This document shows, in pieces, positions 48,743 through 57,669 of a DNA stretch of 64,000 nucleotides. Both the position numbers and the translations under genes were made by a program. The first letter of the stretch is position 1; each line of letters starts with the position of its first letter. The stretch covers positions 152,571 to 216,570 of the forward strand of contig JADHZC010000011.1 in assembly GCA_015657545.1 (NCBI GenBank). The letters run 5' to 3'. The stretch comes from Rickettsia sp. (lineage in GTDB: Bacteria > Pseudomonadota > Alphaproteobacteria > Rickettsiales > Rickettsiaceae). The notes beneath the pieces were generated by a model that searched no databases, was not told the origin of the DNA, and worked only from the letters and a program-made list of their open reading frames with translations.

Positions 48743-49726
48743 CTAATTTTTAATATATTCTATAAAATTTTGAAAATCATTTGGTAATTTTTGTTGAAAA
48801 GACAACCATTCTTTTGTTATAGGATGAGTAAAAGCTATTTTATAGGAATGCAGCATTTGGGATTTTATTTTTTTTATCATATTTTTGACTTTTATGTCTA
48901 AGTTTTTTTCATAGAATTTTTTATGCTTTAAATATTTTTTATCTCCTATTATAGGATGTTTTATATGTTCCATATGAACTCTTATTTGATGAGTTCTGCC
49001 AGTTTCTAATTTACATTTAATAAAACTGATATCATATTTTGAAAATATTTCTAGAATTTTATATCGAGTAAGAGCGTATTTTCCATTTTTTTGGTCTATG
49101 ATCATTTTTTCTCTATGGATTTTGTCTCTGGCAATTGGTAAAGATATTTCATTAGAGATTCTTGTTAACATATTACCCCATACAATAGTTTTATATTCAC
49201 GTAATACTTCTCTTTTATAAATTTGTTCTGCAAGATTTTGATGAGCATCATTAGTTTTAGCGATTAACATAAGACCAGTTGTATCTTTATCCAACCTATG
49301 AACTATTCCAGCTCTTGTAATGCCTTGTAAATTAGATAATCCATTTTCTCCGCAATGATGCAATAAACCACTAACTAAAGTGTCATCAACTAAGGATCCA
49401 TTACCAGGATGTACAACCATGTTTTTTGGTTTATTCAAAACTAAAATTTGTTCATCTTCATATAAGATATCCAAATCGATTGCTTTAGATAAAATTTTGT
49501 TAGATTCTCTTTCAAATTCTGATATTAAAACTTCTTCTCCTAACTTTAATAAATATGAGGAGTTTTTACAGATTTTTTGATTAATTAATATCTTGCCATT
49601 TTTAATAAAATTTTGAATCTGATTTCTTGAGAAGCCATTACTATGATTAAGTACAAATTTATCTAGTCTCAACCCAGATTCTTTTACAATTAGAGAATCT
49701 GCTTTTTGAGTTTCCAATCTATACAT
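48743..49726 (-). CDS. rluD: 23S rRNA pseudouridine synthase RluD
   Basis: Makes pseudouridines in helix 69 of 23S rRNA. It has 327 residues. N-terminal S4 domain (RLDKFVLNHSNGFSRNQIQNF), catalytic GIVHRLDKDTTGLMLIAK with D146, and QIRVHMEHIKHPIIGDKKY. RluD rather than RluC is favoured by the S4-domain arrangement and the length. Confidence 0.9.
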   Translation of the reverse strand: MYRLETQKADSLIVKESGLRLDKFVLNHSNGFSRNQIQNFIKNGKILINQKICKNSSYLLKLGEEVLISEFERESNKILSKAIDLDILYEDEQILVLNKPKNMVVHPGNGSLVDDTLVSGLLHHCGENGLSNLQGITRAGIVHRLDKDTTGLMLIAKTNDAHQNLAEQIYKREVLREYKTIVWGNMLTRISNEISLPIARDKIHREKMIIDQKNGKYALTRYKILEIFSKYDISFIKCKLETGRTHQIRVHMEHIKHPIIGDKKYLKHKKFYEKNLDIKVKNMIKKIKSQMLHSYKIAFTHPITKEWLSFQQKLPNDFQNFIEYIKN

Positions 49727-49762
49727 TTACTTGGATTAAAAATTATTATGGATATTTTTCAT

Positions 49763-50086
49763 TTAATTTTTATTTCCATTATAAGATGTTATCCACTCAA
49801 TAATTTGTGCTTTATTGTTAAATCCAAATTTCATATCTAAAGGAAGATTATTTTTGTATAATATCATAGTAGGAACACCTTTAATTCCTATCTTTTCTGA
49901 AACTTTAGGACTTTTTTCTATATTTAATTTACCTATTGGAATTATCTCATCTTTAGAAATTTGTTCTAAAATTGGTTTGAGCATTTTACAAGGAACACAC
50001 CAATCTGCATAAAAATCTACTAATACAAGTTGATCTTTTTGATTAACAAAAGATTCAAAATTTTCATCTGTAATTATATCTACCAT
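49763..50086 (-). CDS. trxA: Thioredoxin with CVPC active site
   Basis: Small dithiol reductase. It has 107 residues with a complete thioredoxin fold: VDFYADWCVPCKMLKPILEQ, the cis-proline loop GVPTMILYKN. The active site is C30-V-P-C33, not the usual CGPC. The rest is typical of cytosolic thioredoxin, with no signal peptide. Confidence 0.93.
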   Translation of the reverse strand: MVDIITDENFESFVNQKDQLVLVDFYADWCVPCKMLKPILEQISKDEIIPIGKLNIEKSPKVSEKIGIKGVPTMILYKNNLPLDMKFGFNNKAQIIEWITSYNGNKN

Positions 50087-50272
50087 ATTTATTTACCATT
50101 ATTTATTTACCAAAAATTGAGTTTTATGTTATGCAAATACATAAGTTATTTTAGTACAATATCTATTTATCATCATTTTGTCATCAAAATATTTTGATAG
50201 AAAAAGAAAAAAATTCTAAAGAATTTTGTATCCGAAATCATTTAAGTTAATAACATAGGGATTACATATTCA

Positions 50273-51190
50273 CTAAGAATTATACGATAGTAAATTTTGA
50301 ACGAATTCTTCTTTTTTAAATTTTGATATATTGTTCAATTGTTCTCCGTATGTTATAAAATAGATTGGTATATTGAGGCTTTTTTGAAGCGAAAAGATTG
50401 CTCCAGCTTTAGAGCTACTATCCATTTTTGTTAAGATCATAGCATTAACATCAGTCATTTGTTTAAAAATTTCTATCTGCTTGATAGAATTTTGTCCTAT
50501 AGTACTATCTATAATTATAAAATTATATAACAAAATATCTTTTTCAAATTTTTTAACAACTTTTATCATTTTTTGTAATTCAGACATCAAGTTGGAATTA
50601 TTTTGAAGTCTACCTGCTGTATCAATTAATAATATATCAACAGCATTTTTCAGAGATTCTGATATTGAATGAAATGCTATTGAAGAAGGATCTTTATATT
50701 TATCTGATGCTTTATATAACAAAATTTCTTTATAAGAGTTAGATCTATCTATTGATATTTTAAGTTGTTCAAGAGCAGCTGCTCTGAATGTATCACATGC
50801 AGCTATGGCTACTTTATAATTTTTGTGAAACATATAAAATATTTTAGCTAAACTGCTAGTTTTGCCACTGCCGTTAATTCCAGAAAAAATTAATATATTT
50901 AGCTTATCTTTTGAAAGATAGAAATCATCATTAATATGTTTTAATTTATCAAGTAATATTTCTGAAATAGATATTTTGATTTCATCTAAACTTATCTCGT
51001 TAGATTCTTTGCTAATTTTTTTTATAATATCCTGAGATATGCTGTTAGAAAGATCAGCTCCTATTAACAATTTTTCTAATTTTTTTAAGGAGATTTTATC
51101 TATTTTTTGCTTTTTTTGAGGAAAGATAGAAATTAATTTTGATGATAAAGAATTAGTGAAGGTTTTTTTAAATTTTGATATAATACCCAT
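50273..51190 (-). CDS. ftsY: Signal recognition particle receptor FtsY
   Basis: GTPase docking SRP-ribosome complexes at the membrane. It has 305 residues with a short N-terminal region and no long acidic A domain. N domain about 1-90; G1 SGINGSGKTSSLAKI, then AACDTFRAAALEQL, DTAGRLQNN and LTKMDSSSKAGAIF. 1 bp after the TPR-like gene. Cytosolic/membrane-associated. Confidence 0.96.
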   Translation of the reverse strand: MGIISKFKKTFTNSLSSKLISIFPQKKQKIDKISLKKLEKLLIGADLSNSISQDIIKKISKESNEISLDEIKISISEILLDKLKHINDDFYLSKDKLNILIFSGINGSGKTSSLAKIFYMFHKNYKVAIAACDTFRAAALEQLKISIDRSNSYKEILLYKASDKYKDPSSIAFHSISESLKNAVDILLIDTAGRLQNNSNLMSELQKMIKVVKKFEKDILLYNFIIIDSTIGQNSIKQIEIFKQMTDVNAMILTKMDSSSKAGAIFSLQKSLNIPIYFITYGEQLNNISKFKKEEFVQNLLSYNS

Positions 51191-51191
51191 T

Positions 51192-52916
51192 TTATTTTAA
51201 CTCTATTTTTATTTCTTGTGAGATTTGATTTAACAGATTTTGTAATTTTACAGTATCTTTTGTTTCGGAATTTTGAATTGATAAATATGTAGAGAAAAGC
51301 TCTAGAAATTTTGTTTTTAAAGTAGAATTATTTATTATATCTTGATATAAGGCATCTAACTTATCTTGTTTTTCTAAATTGAAATATGCTATAGCAAGTT
51401 TTATTTGATCTTGAGCATCAATATCAGGATTTTTTGATTTATGATTTTCCATTAAATTTATGAAAGATTCATATTTTTTATCAAAAAAATATATATCTTT
51501 TTTTAGTTTTATTGCTTTATTTGAGTCTATTCCTTCTAAAATTGAAATTGCCCTATCATAGTTTTGTAGAGAAAAAAAATTTCTGGCTTTAAGCAATAAA
51601 ATTTTTTGATGATTTTTAAATTCTTGAGATGGTATTTCTATATTATTTAGTAAATTAATGGCATCTTTAAATCTTTTTTGCTTACTGTATATTTTAGAAA
51701 GTTTTAGTTCATTTAAAAATTTAAATCGTCCTTTTAGTTTAAATTTTATTTGATGTTCTAGTAATTCTATAGCATCATCTAGTAAATTAAGATTTATAAG
51801 GGAATCTGTGATTTCAGAAATTATCACATTTCCTATATCTCCTAGAGGTAGCATCTCTGAAAACCTATTAAAAAATGATAATTTATTCCAATTTGACATA
51901 TCTTGTTTTGATAATATTTTTATAGCATCTTCTGAAGAATTTTTGTAAAGAGATATTTCATGAGATAAATGTTCAAAATTATTGTTTAAATATTGATAAA
52001 TGCTTAGTGATTTTGCAAGCTCATCATTTTTTCTATAATATATAGCGAGCATATCGAGTAAGTAAAACCTCATGTTAGTGTCTAATAATTGGTAATTCAA
52101 GTTATTTAGTAAATCGATTGCGTCTTGCAAAGAGATTTGATTATTTTCTAAATTAATCTCTATAAGCTTCATTTTTGCTTTAGTAGACCATTGGAGTGAA
52201 TCTTGTAAAGATAACTTACTTAACTTCTTTTTCAAAATTTCTAGATCTTTTCCTAATTTGTATTCAGCAATTGATGTGTAAAAATCAGAAGCTATATCAT
52301 CCAATTTATTCATTGATAATATTTTTTGAAATTGTCCGGTGTTAAATAATTGCTTTAAGAAGCTTTCTTGTAACATTTTATAAATTTTTTCTGGATAATC
52401 TTGTAAGATTTCATTTTGAAGCTTTAGAAAATAACTAATATTTGTTTTTATATTATCTTGTAAAGATAGATTGTAATTTTTCCACATTAATATTTCATCT
52501 AAGAAATTTGATTCTTCTTTTTCAATTTTTTCAAATTCCTTTTTTGCATCAAAATATTTACCAGTTAATGTTAGAGAAACTGCAACGAAGAAGATTGTTT
52601 TCTTATCAAGATTTGTAATGTCTACATAATTATTTACTATGAATTCATACATATCAAGAGTTTCTTGATATAAAGAATTTTGAAATAAATGCTCTAATAA
52701 TGACAAATATAAGATGTATTTTTCTTCTTTATTTTCTACTAAAGCTAATTTTTGTATGATTTTTTCTTTAATATCACGAAAATTTTTTTGATTTATTTTA
52801 TATATCAGAAATTGATTTTTTATAGAATTTGTTGCTGAAATTTTTTGAAAATGAAAAAAGCATGAAAAAAATCCTAAAATTATAAAAATAGAGAAAAATT
52901 TTATATGCTGTGTCAT
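51192..52916 (-). CDS. Exported TPR-like repeat protein
   Basis: It has 574 residues: an N-terminal hydrophobic signal or anchor (about 6-22), then alpha-helical repeats of TPR or TPR-like type (FDAKKEFEKIEKEES; KLSKIYSKQKRFKDAINLL; LLKARNFFSLQNYDRAISIL). Specific function not recognised. It is preceded by the SurA-like chaperone and followed immediately by ftsY, a group of export and envelope functions, suggesting a periplasmic protein-interaction role. Confidence 0.7.
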   Translation of the reverse strand: MTQHIKFFSIFIILGFFSCFFHFQKISATNSIKNQFLIYKINQKNFRDIKEKIIQKLALVENKEEKYILYLSLLEHLFQNSLYQETLDMYEFIVNNYVDITNLDKKTIFFVAVSLTLTGKYFDAKKEFEKIEKEESNFLDEILMWKNYNLSLQDNIKTNISYFLKLQNEILQDYPEKIYKMLQESFLKQLFNTGQFQKILSMNKLDDIASDFYTSIAEYKLGKDLEILKKKLSKLSLQDSLQWSTKAKMKLIEINLENNQISLQDAIDLLNNLNYQLLDTNMRFYLLDMLAIYYRKNDELAKSLSIYQYLNNNFEHLSHEISLYKNSSEDAIKILSKQDMSNWNKLSFFNRFSEMLPLGDIGNVIISEITDSLINLNLLDDAIELLEHQIKFKLKGRFKFLNELKLSKIYSKQKRFKDAINLLNNIEIPSQEFKNHQKILLLKARNFFSLQNYDRAISILEGIDSNKAIKLKKDIYFFDKKYESFINLMENHKSKNPDIDAQDQIKLAIAYFNLEKQDKLDALYQDIINNSTLKTKFLELFSTYLSIQNSETKDTVKLQNLLNQISQEIKIELK

Positions 52917-52962
52917 ATCAATATTATATGTATTAAATCTTTTTTTACGAAATCATCTTGTT

Positions 52963-53850
52963 CTAGAATAATTCAATAAATGCCTCTTTTTTTAGTGTTT
53001 TGTTGAATTCTTCTATAGCATTAGGCATTATGTTCATCATAACTTTATTGAAAAGCATATCAGTTTTTTGTTGATCAAAATAAGATTCTTTATTGCAAAT
53101 AAGTACAAATTCAAATTGTTGAGAATCATTTAGAAATATACTTGAAACTTTATTTTTATCAAAGTCATGTACTATAGATCTTTCTCTTGCAGGTAAAAAT
53201 AATGAGTTGGTATTAATTTTTTTAATATCTGTTAAATCAGCATAATTTTTAAAAAAATTTAAAAATTGCTTTTTTTGTCTAGAATTTAATTGAGATATTT
53301 TTTTGTTTAATGCTTGAAATTTTTTGAATGATTTTTTGGTATAATCTTTTAATTTGAAAGACCAAAATTCTACTTCAAGACCGCTTTTTGACGTTTGCAT
53401 GTCAAATAACAGATTAGATGTTAAGGGTTTGTTTTGAAATATTAGCATTTGTTCAATTTGAGATTTAGCTATTAAACCTTTAGAGTATCTATGAATAGAT
53501 TTTTCAGATATTATTATTTCAGAATTAGACGATTTGTTATATTGATCTATTATTGATATAATTTTTTTCATCTCTTCTAAAATTTCTGATTCTGAAATAA
53601 AAATACTTCTATTAGTTAGGAATTCTATGTATAATTCTTCAAGTATCAAATGATCCAAGATTTGTTTTTTTTGCAAATTCGTATCATTTTTTTTTATTGA
53701 AAGTATTTTTTTTCTCTGTTCTAGGTCATATCTTGTGAATATTGTTTCATTTACAGTTGCAATAACATTTTTTTTGTTATCGCTTTGAGCAAAATTTATA
53801 TTGATACAAAGATTTGATAATAAAAGAATAAATATTGAAAATCTTAACAT
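52963..53850 (-). CDS. SurA-like periplasmic chaperone lacking the PPIase domain
   Basis: It has 295 residues: a signal peptide (about 1-21, ending NFAQ), then a SurA/trigger-factor-type helical N domain (VIATVNETIFTRYDLEQRKKI; LDHLILEELYIEFL). No parvulin motif is visible in the C-terminal part, which is diverged. Likely helps outer-membrane proteins fold, but the call is at superfamily level. 46 bp upstream of the TPR-like gene. Confidence 0.7.
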   Translation of the reverse strand: MLRFSIFILLLSNLCININFAQSDNKKNVIATVNETIFTRYDLEQRKKILSIKKNDTNLQKKQILDHLILEELYIEFLTNRSIFISESEILEEMKKIISIIDQYNKSSNSEIIISEKSIHRYSKGLIAKSQIEQMLIFQNKPLTSNLLFDMQTSKSGLEVEFWSFKLKDYTKKSFKKFQALNKKISQLNSRQKKQFLNFFKNYADLTDIKKINTNSLFLPARERSIVHDFDKNKVSSIFLNDSQQFEFVLICNKESYFDQQKTDMLFNKVMMNIMPNAIEEFNKTLKKEAFIELF

Positions 53851-53990
53851 GTTTTTTTAATAATTTAATTTGAAAATTTAGAATAAAACTTTTATTCTAA
53901 ATCTGCGTAATTATATCTTATTAAATTTCTTAATGGAAGTTTATATAATATATTACTAAGCCTATAACAAAAATCATTTATATATTTTTA

Positions 53991-55328
53991 ATGAAAGGCC
54001 ATTGTTTTTCTGTATCTGAATTGTCATCCAATATTAGAAAATTGCTTGAAGAAAAATTTTCTTTTATCAAAGTTAAAGGAGAAATTTCTGGATTATCTAT
54101 TTCAAATCTAGGCCATTGTTATTTTAATTTAAAAGATTCCTCTAGTTTAATATCAGTTATATTATGGAAATATAAGTTTAAGGCAGTAAATTTTGAACTT
54201 GTAGATGGTATGGAAGTCATAATATATGGAAAAATCACTTCTTATGTTTTGCAATCTAAATATCAAATATTAGCTGATAAAGTAGAAAATAGTGGAGTTG
54301 GTTCTTATCTTCAAATGCTAGAAAAAAGAAAAGAATCTTTAAGAAAAGAAGGAATTTTTGATTTAAAATATAAGAAAAAAATCACCTTTTTACCTAAAAA
54401 AATAGCTATCATTACATCTCTTAAAGGTTCTGTTATTCAAGATATTTTACATAGAGTAAAGGATAGATGCCCTCTTCATGTTATGCTCTATTCAGTTCCG
54501 GTACAGGGTGAGGGAGCTGATATAGCGATCTGCCAAGCTCTTGATAAATTAGAATTATTAGAAAATCTACAAAAACCTGACGCAATAATTATTGCAAGAG
54601 GAGGAGGGTCGATAGAAGATTTAATGGCTTTCAATAGTGAATTGTTAGTTAGAAAAGTTTTTCAAACAACAATTCCTGTTGTGTCTGCTATAGGTCATGA
54701 AACTGATTATTCTTTATTAGATCTTGTAGCTGATTTAAGGGCTCCAACTCCAACTGCTGCTGTAGAATTAGTTTTGCCAGTGCTTTCAGAATTAAAACAT
54801 TACCTTCAGAAAGATTTGCAAAACATCCAACAAAAAATTAAACTTTTATTTCAATATAAAAATTCTATCATTTTACAATTTCAAAATCTTAGCAAATATC
54901 TTTGGACTTTAAATAATAATATGCAAAAATTTGATCATCTTGTTAAAGAAATTAATGGATTTTTTTATAATTCCATTCAATTAAGAGAAAATCAGATAGA
55001 AAATTGTAAAATATCTTATTCTAATTTTTTTTACTTTATAGAAACATTTTTAGATAAACTAGATTACACAAATATTCATATATATCAAAATGTTCAAAAA
55101 TTTCTTAATCTAAATGATAATATATTAACAAATATTGAAATTTTTTTAGAGCAGATCAATATAGACAAAACACTAAAAAGAGGATTTATATTAGCAAAAA
55201 ATTTTAAAGGAGAATTAGTAGAATCTGTAAAACATTTAACTGTAGGTCAGACAGTTAATTTAGAATTTATAGATGGAATAGCTAACACTACCATTAAAAC
55301 GTTTTCATCGAAAAAAAAAGATATTTAA
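53991..55328 (+). CDS. xseA: Exodeoxyribonuclease VII large subunit
   Basis: Single-strand exonuclease subunit. It has 445 residues. N-terminal OB fold (FSFIKVKGEISGLSISNLGHCYFNLKD), catalytic region IAIITSLKGSVIQDILHR, IIIARGGGSIEDLMAFN, SAIGHETDYSLLDLVADLRAPTPTAA, and a C-terminal coiled coil with the KRGFILAKN end. Complete. xseB is not in the window. Overlaps the terC-like gene by 4 bases, end to end. Confidence 0.96.
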   Translation: MKGHCFSVSELSSNIRKLLEEKFSFIKVKGEISGLSISNLGHCYFNLKDSSSLISVILWKYKFKAVNFELVDGMEVIIYGKITSYVLQSKYQILADKVENSGVGSYLQMLEKRKESLRKEGIFDLKYKKKITFLPKKIAIITSLKGSVIQDILHRVKDRCPLHVMLYSVPVQGEGADIAICQALDKLELLENLQKPDAIIIARGGGSIEDLMAFNSELLVRKVFQTTIPVVSAIGHETDYSLLDLVADLRAPTPTAAVELVLPVLSELKHYLQKDLQNIQQKIKLLFQYKNSIILQFQNLSKYLWTLNNNMQKFDHLVKEINGFFYNSIQLRENQIENCKISYSNFFYFIETFLDKLDYTNIHIYQNVQKFLNLNDNILTNIEIFLEQINIDKTLKRGFILAKNFKGELVESVKHLTVGQTVNLEFIDGIANTTIKTFSSKKKDI

Positions 55329-56248
55329 AGTTTTTTTAATTTTTTACTATAAAACCAAAAACTAGATATTAATATGAAGATTAATATTAGTAAGGTAACA
55401 AAAGCAGAAATATTAATAAAATGGGATAGGATGATTTTTGTTCCTATAAAAATCATCACAATGGATAATGCTGGTTTAATAAATGAATATTTAGCAATCG
55501 TATCTTTCAATAGAAAAAATATAGATCTTAGCCCCATAATAGCAAATATATTGGATGTGTATACTACATACATATCTTGAGTTATTCCTAAAATAGTTGG
55601 AATGCTGTCTATAGCAAATACTAAATCTACAAATTCTATTGATAAAAGAGCTAAAAGAGAATTTGTAACAATATATTTACCATTTTTTTTCACTATAAAA
55701 TTATTATTTTCTTTATTTATATGTATATTTATATGCATTTTTTTTTTAAGGAATCTATAGATAAATATCTCTTCTAATTTTAAATTTTTTTGTTCATTAT
55801 TCTTATGTGTTTTTTGGTAAAGAGCTTTAAATCCTTTAAAGATCAATATTGTTCCAAATATATATAATACCCAACCAAAATTCTCTATTATAGAAATACC
55901 AAACCAAATTGCACATCCTCTTAAAATTATTACGCCTAAAATTCCGTATATTACAATTTTGTTTTGGAATTTAGAAGGAATTGAAAAATGATTTAATATC
56001 ATAACCATGAGAAAAATATTATCAATTGACATTATTTTTTCTAAAATGAAGCATGCCATATATTCATGAAATGCTTTTGTATCTTTTAGAAATAATATGT
56101 AAAAACTAAATAATATTCCTACAGACAAGTATAAAATGCTTAGATGTAAATAGCGTTTGAATTCAGTAAATTTTTGAGTAGAATTATATGTTCTATCTAC
56201 AATTAAAAGCATTGTTAATATGAAAGCAAAAAATCCCCAAGATTCCAT
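55325..56248 (-). CDS. TerC-family integral membrane protein
   Basis: Multi-pass inner-membrane protein of the TerC/Alx family, several of which export manganese. It has 307 residues with about nine hydrophobic helices. Family motifs are MSIDNIFLMVMILNHF (about 92-107) and FVDLVFAIDSIPTILGI (about 205-221), with two aspartates each. The central charged loop (150-185) is cytoplasmic in the family. Confidence 0.93.
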   Translation of the reverse strand: MESWGFFAFILTMLLIVDRTYNSTQKFTEFKRYLHLSILYLSVGILFSFYILFLKDTKAFHEYMACFILEKIMSIDNIFLMVMILNHFSIPSKFQNKIVIYGILGVIILRGCAIWFGISIIENFGWVLYIFGTILIFKGFKALYQKTHKNNEQKNLKLEEIFIYRFLKKKMHINIHINKENNNFIVKKNGKYIVTNSLLALLSIEFVDLVFAIDSIPTILGITQDMYVVYTSNIFAIMGLRSIFFLLKDTIAKYSFIKPALSIVMIFIGTKIILSHFINISAFVTLLILIFILISSFWFYSKKLKKL

Positions 56249-56548
56249 TTTTTTATTTTTTTGTTACAAGTAGAAACTTCATATATAAGTGAAAATTATT
56301 TGCGAGTAAAGCTTTTTTCTAGAGTTTTTTATATTTTTAAGTGTTTAGTAGTATTTATCATATAGATTGTAATAAAAAACATTTTAAGATCATGAAGAAA
56401 TTTTAGTTGCAACTTTTAGTGTTTAATGATATAAGTGTTTGTGTAGACTTTTGTGTAATTCTTCTCTGCATTATTTTTTTACATAAATGTTTATATTATG
56501 CACTTCTTAATATTAATTTAAAATCTAAGGAGTGCAAGTATAGATTTA
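56249..56548. other. 300-bp gap with one hairpin
   Basis: Contains an imperfect hairpin, GCACTTCTTA (56500-56509) against TAAGGAGTGC (56526-56535), just after the stop of the minus-strand regulator; it may be its terminator though no T-run follows. No gene or RNA recognised in the rest. Confidence 0.4.
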
Positions 56549-57268
56549 TCATATCAAAGAATAACCATGAGAACGAAAAGTGACTATTTTGATCTGATTT
56601 TTATCTTCCTGAGAAATAGCTTTTAGAGTTTTTCTAATTCTATTGATATGTACATCTATTGTTCTTAGCTCTATTTTGCGATCAATTCCCCAAACAAAAT
56701 TCTTAATTTGTTCTTTTTTTACTATTATTTGAGGAGTTTTAAGTAAAAATTGTAGAATTTTATATTCTTTAGTTCCTAAGTTGGATACTAAAATATCTTT
56801 GTAAAAAATTTTATATGATAAAAGATCTATTTTTAAATTTTTGTAATTTATTATTCTATTTTCTGAAGGAATTTTAGAGGATCTTATTAAGTTTTTTATA
56901 CACAGCATTAGATCATTTGAATCAAATTTTTCATATAAAAATTCAGTAAATTTTTCTGATTGTAGTTTTTGGTAAATTTTATGAAACATCAAAGATTTAT
57001 TTTCTAATAATAATAGAAATGGTAAATTTTGATTCTTAGCCCTTACATCTTCAAAAAACTTCTCTAATGTTTCCTTTTTTATTGAATTTTCTGTATCTAC
57101 TACCAGACAGATATGAAATTGTTCTAAAAAGATATGTTCTTTTGCTTTTTTAAAGTTTTGAACTTTTACTGCATTAAACCAGTATCTCTCTATTATTTGT
57201 TTTAGATAAGAAGATTTCTGTTCTTCAATATCTATTATTAAAACTTTAAAAGGCATTCTTTCTGACAT
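56549..57268 (-). CDS. OmpR-type regulator with degenerate receiver domain
   Basis: Transcription factor of 239 residues. The N-terminal receiver is diverged: the acidic pair is reduced (VLIIDIEEQ). An aspartate in ICLVVDTEN could be the phosphorylation site, and a lysine remains in YEKFDS. The C-terminal winged helix is good: LSYKIFYKDILVSNLGTKEYKILQFL, RTIDVHINRIRKTLK, and SHGYSL. It lies 136 bp downstream of fliQ on the same strand, so it may control flagellar genes, as OmpR-type FtcR does in other Alphaproteobacteria; that is inference. No kinase gene is adjacent. Confidence 0.82.
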   Translation of the reverse strand: MSERMPFKVLIIDIEEQKSSYLKQIIERYWFNAVKVQNFKKAKEHIFLEQFHICLVVDTENSIKKETLEKFFEDVRAKNQNLPFLLLLENKSLMFHKIYQKLQSEKFTEFLYEKFDSNDLMLCIKNLIRSSKIPSENRIINYKNLKIDLLSYKIFYKDILVSNLGTKEYKILQFLLKTPQIIVKKEQIKNFVWGIDRKIELRTIDVHINRIRKTLKAISQEDKNQIKIVTFRSHGYSLI

Positions 57269-57404
57269 AATTACAAAAATATTAATTTTTTAATAAATTA
57301 TATTTTATAATCATATCAATTTTTACTAAATCAAAAAATGTTTTATATTGAAAGTTTTTAAATTTTTATTAAACATGTGTTAAAAATTATTTATTTGATG
57401 ACAA

Positions 57405-57668
57405 CTAATATTGAACTATCAGATTCATAATATGATCCATAAAGATATTCATTTTCGTAAAAATATATTCTCCACTAATTACTAATGTGATCAGTGTAGC
57501 TATGATTTTAGGTACAAATGTTAAAGTATTTTCTTGTATTTGAGTGAGAGTTTGTAATAAAGAAACCAATATTCCTAATATTAAAGCTACTAATAATGGA
57601 GGAGCAGATACTGAAAGAAGAACATGAATTGCTTCTTTATTAATTGCTCCTATGGTTCCTATATCCAT
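57405..57668 (-). CDS. fliQ: Flagellar export gate protein FliQ
   Basis: Inner-membrane component of the flagellar type III export gate. It has 87 residues with two membrane helices (about 15-38 and 50-72). Family pattern APPLLVALILGILVSLLQTLTQIQE, then TLTFVPKIIATLI. Far from fliP and fliR, which are not in the window. Starts 1 bp after the stop of the disordered repeat gene. Confidence 0.95.
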   Translation of the reverse strand: MDIGTIGAINKEAIHVLLSVSAPPLLVALILGILVSLLQTLTQIQENTLTFVPKIIATLITLVISGEYIFTKMNIFMDHIMNLIVQY

Positions 57669-57669
57669 C

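Noticed and set aside
50183..50198. 16-bp palindrome ATCAAAATATTTTGAT between ftsY and trxA
   Set aside because: Short A/T-rich palindromes are expected often at this composition, and no T-run or promoter alignment supports a role.
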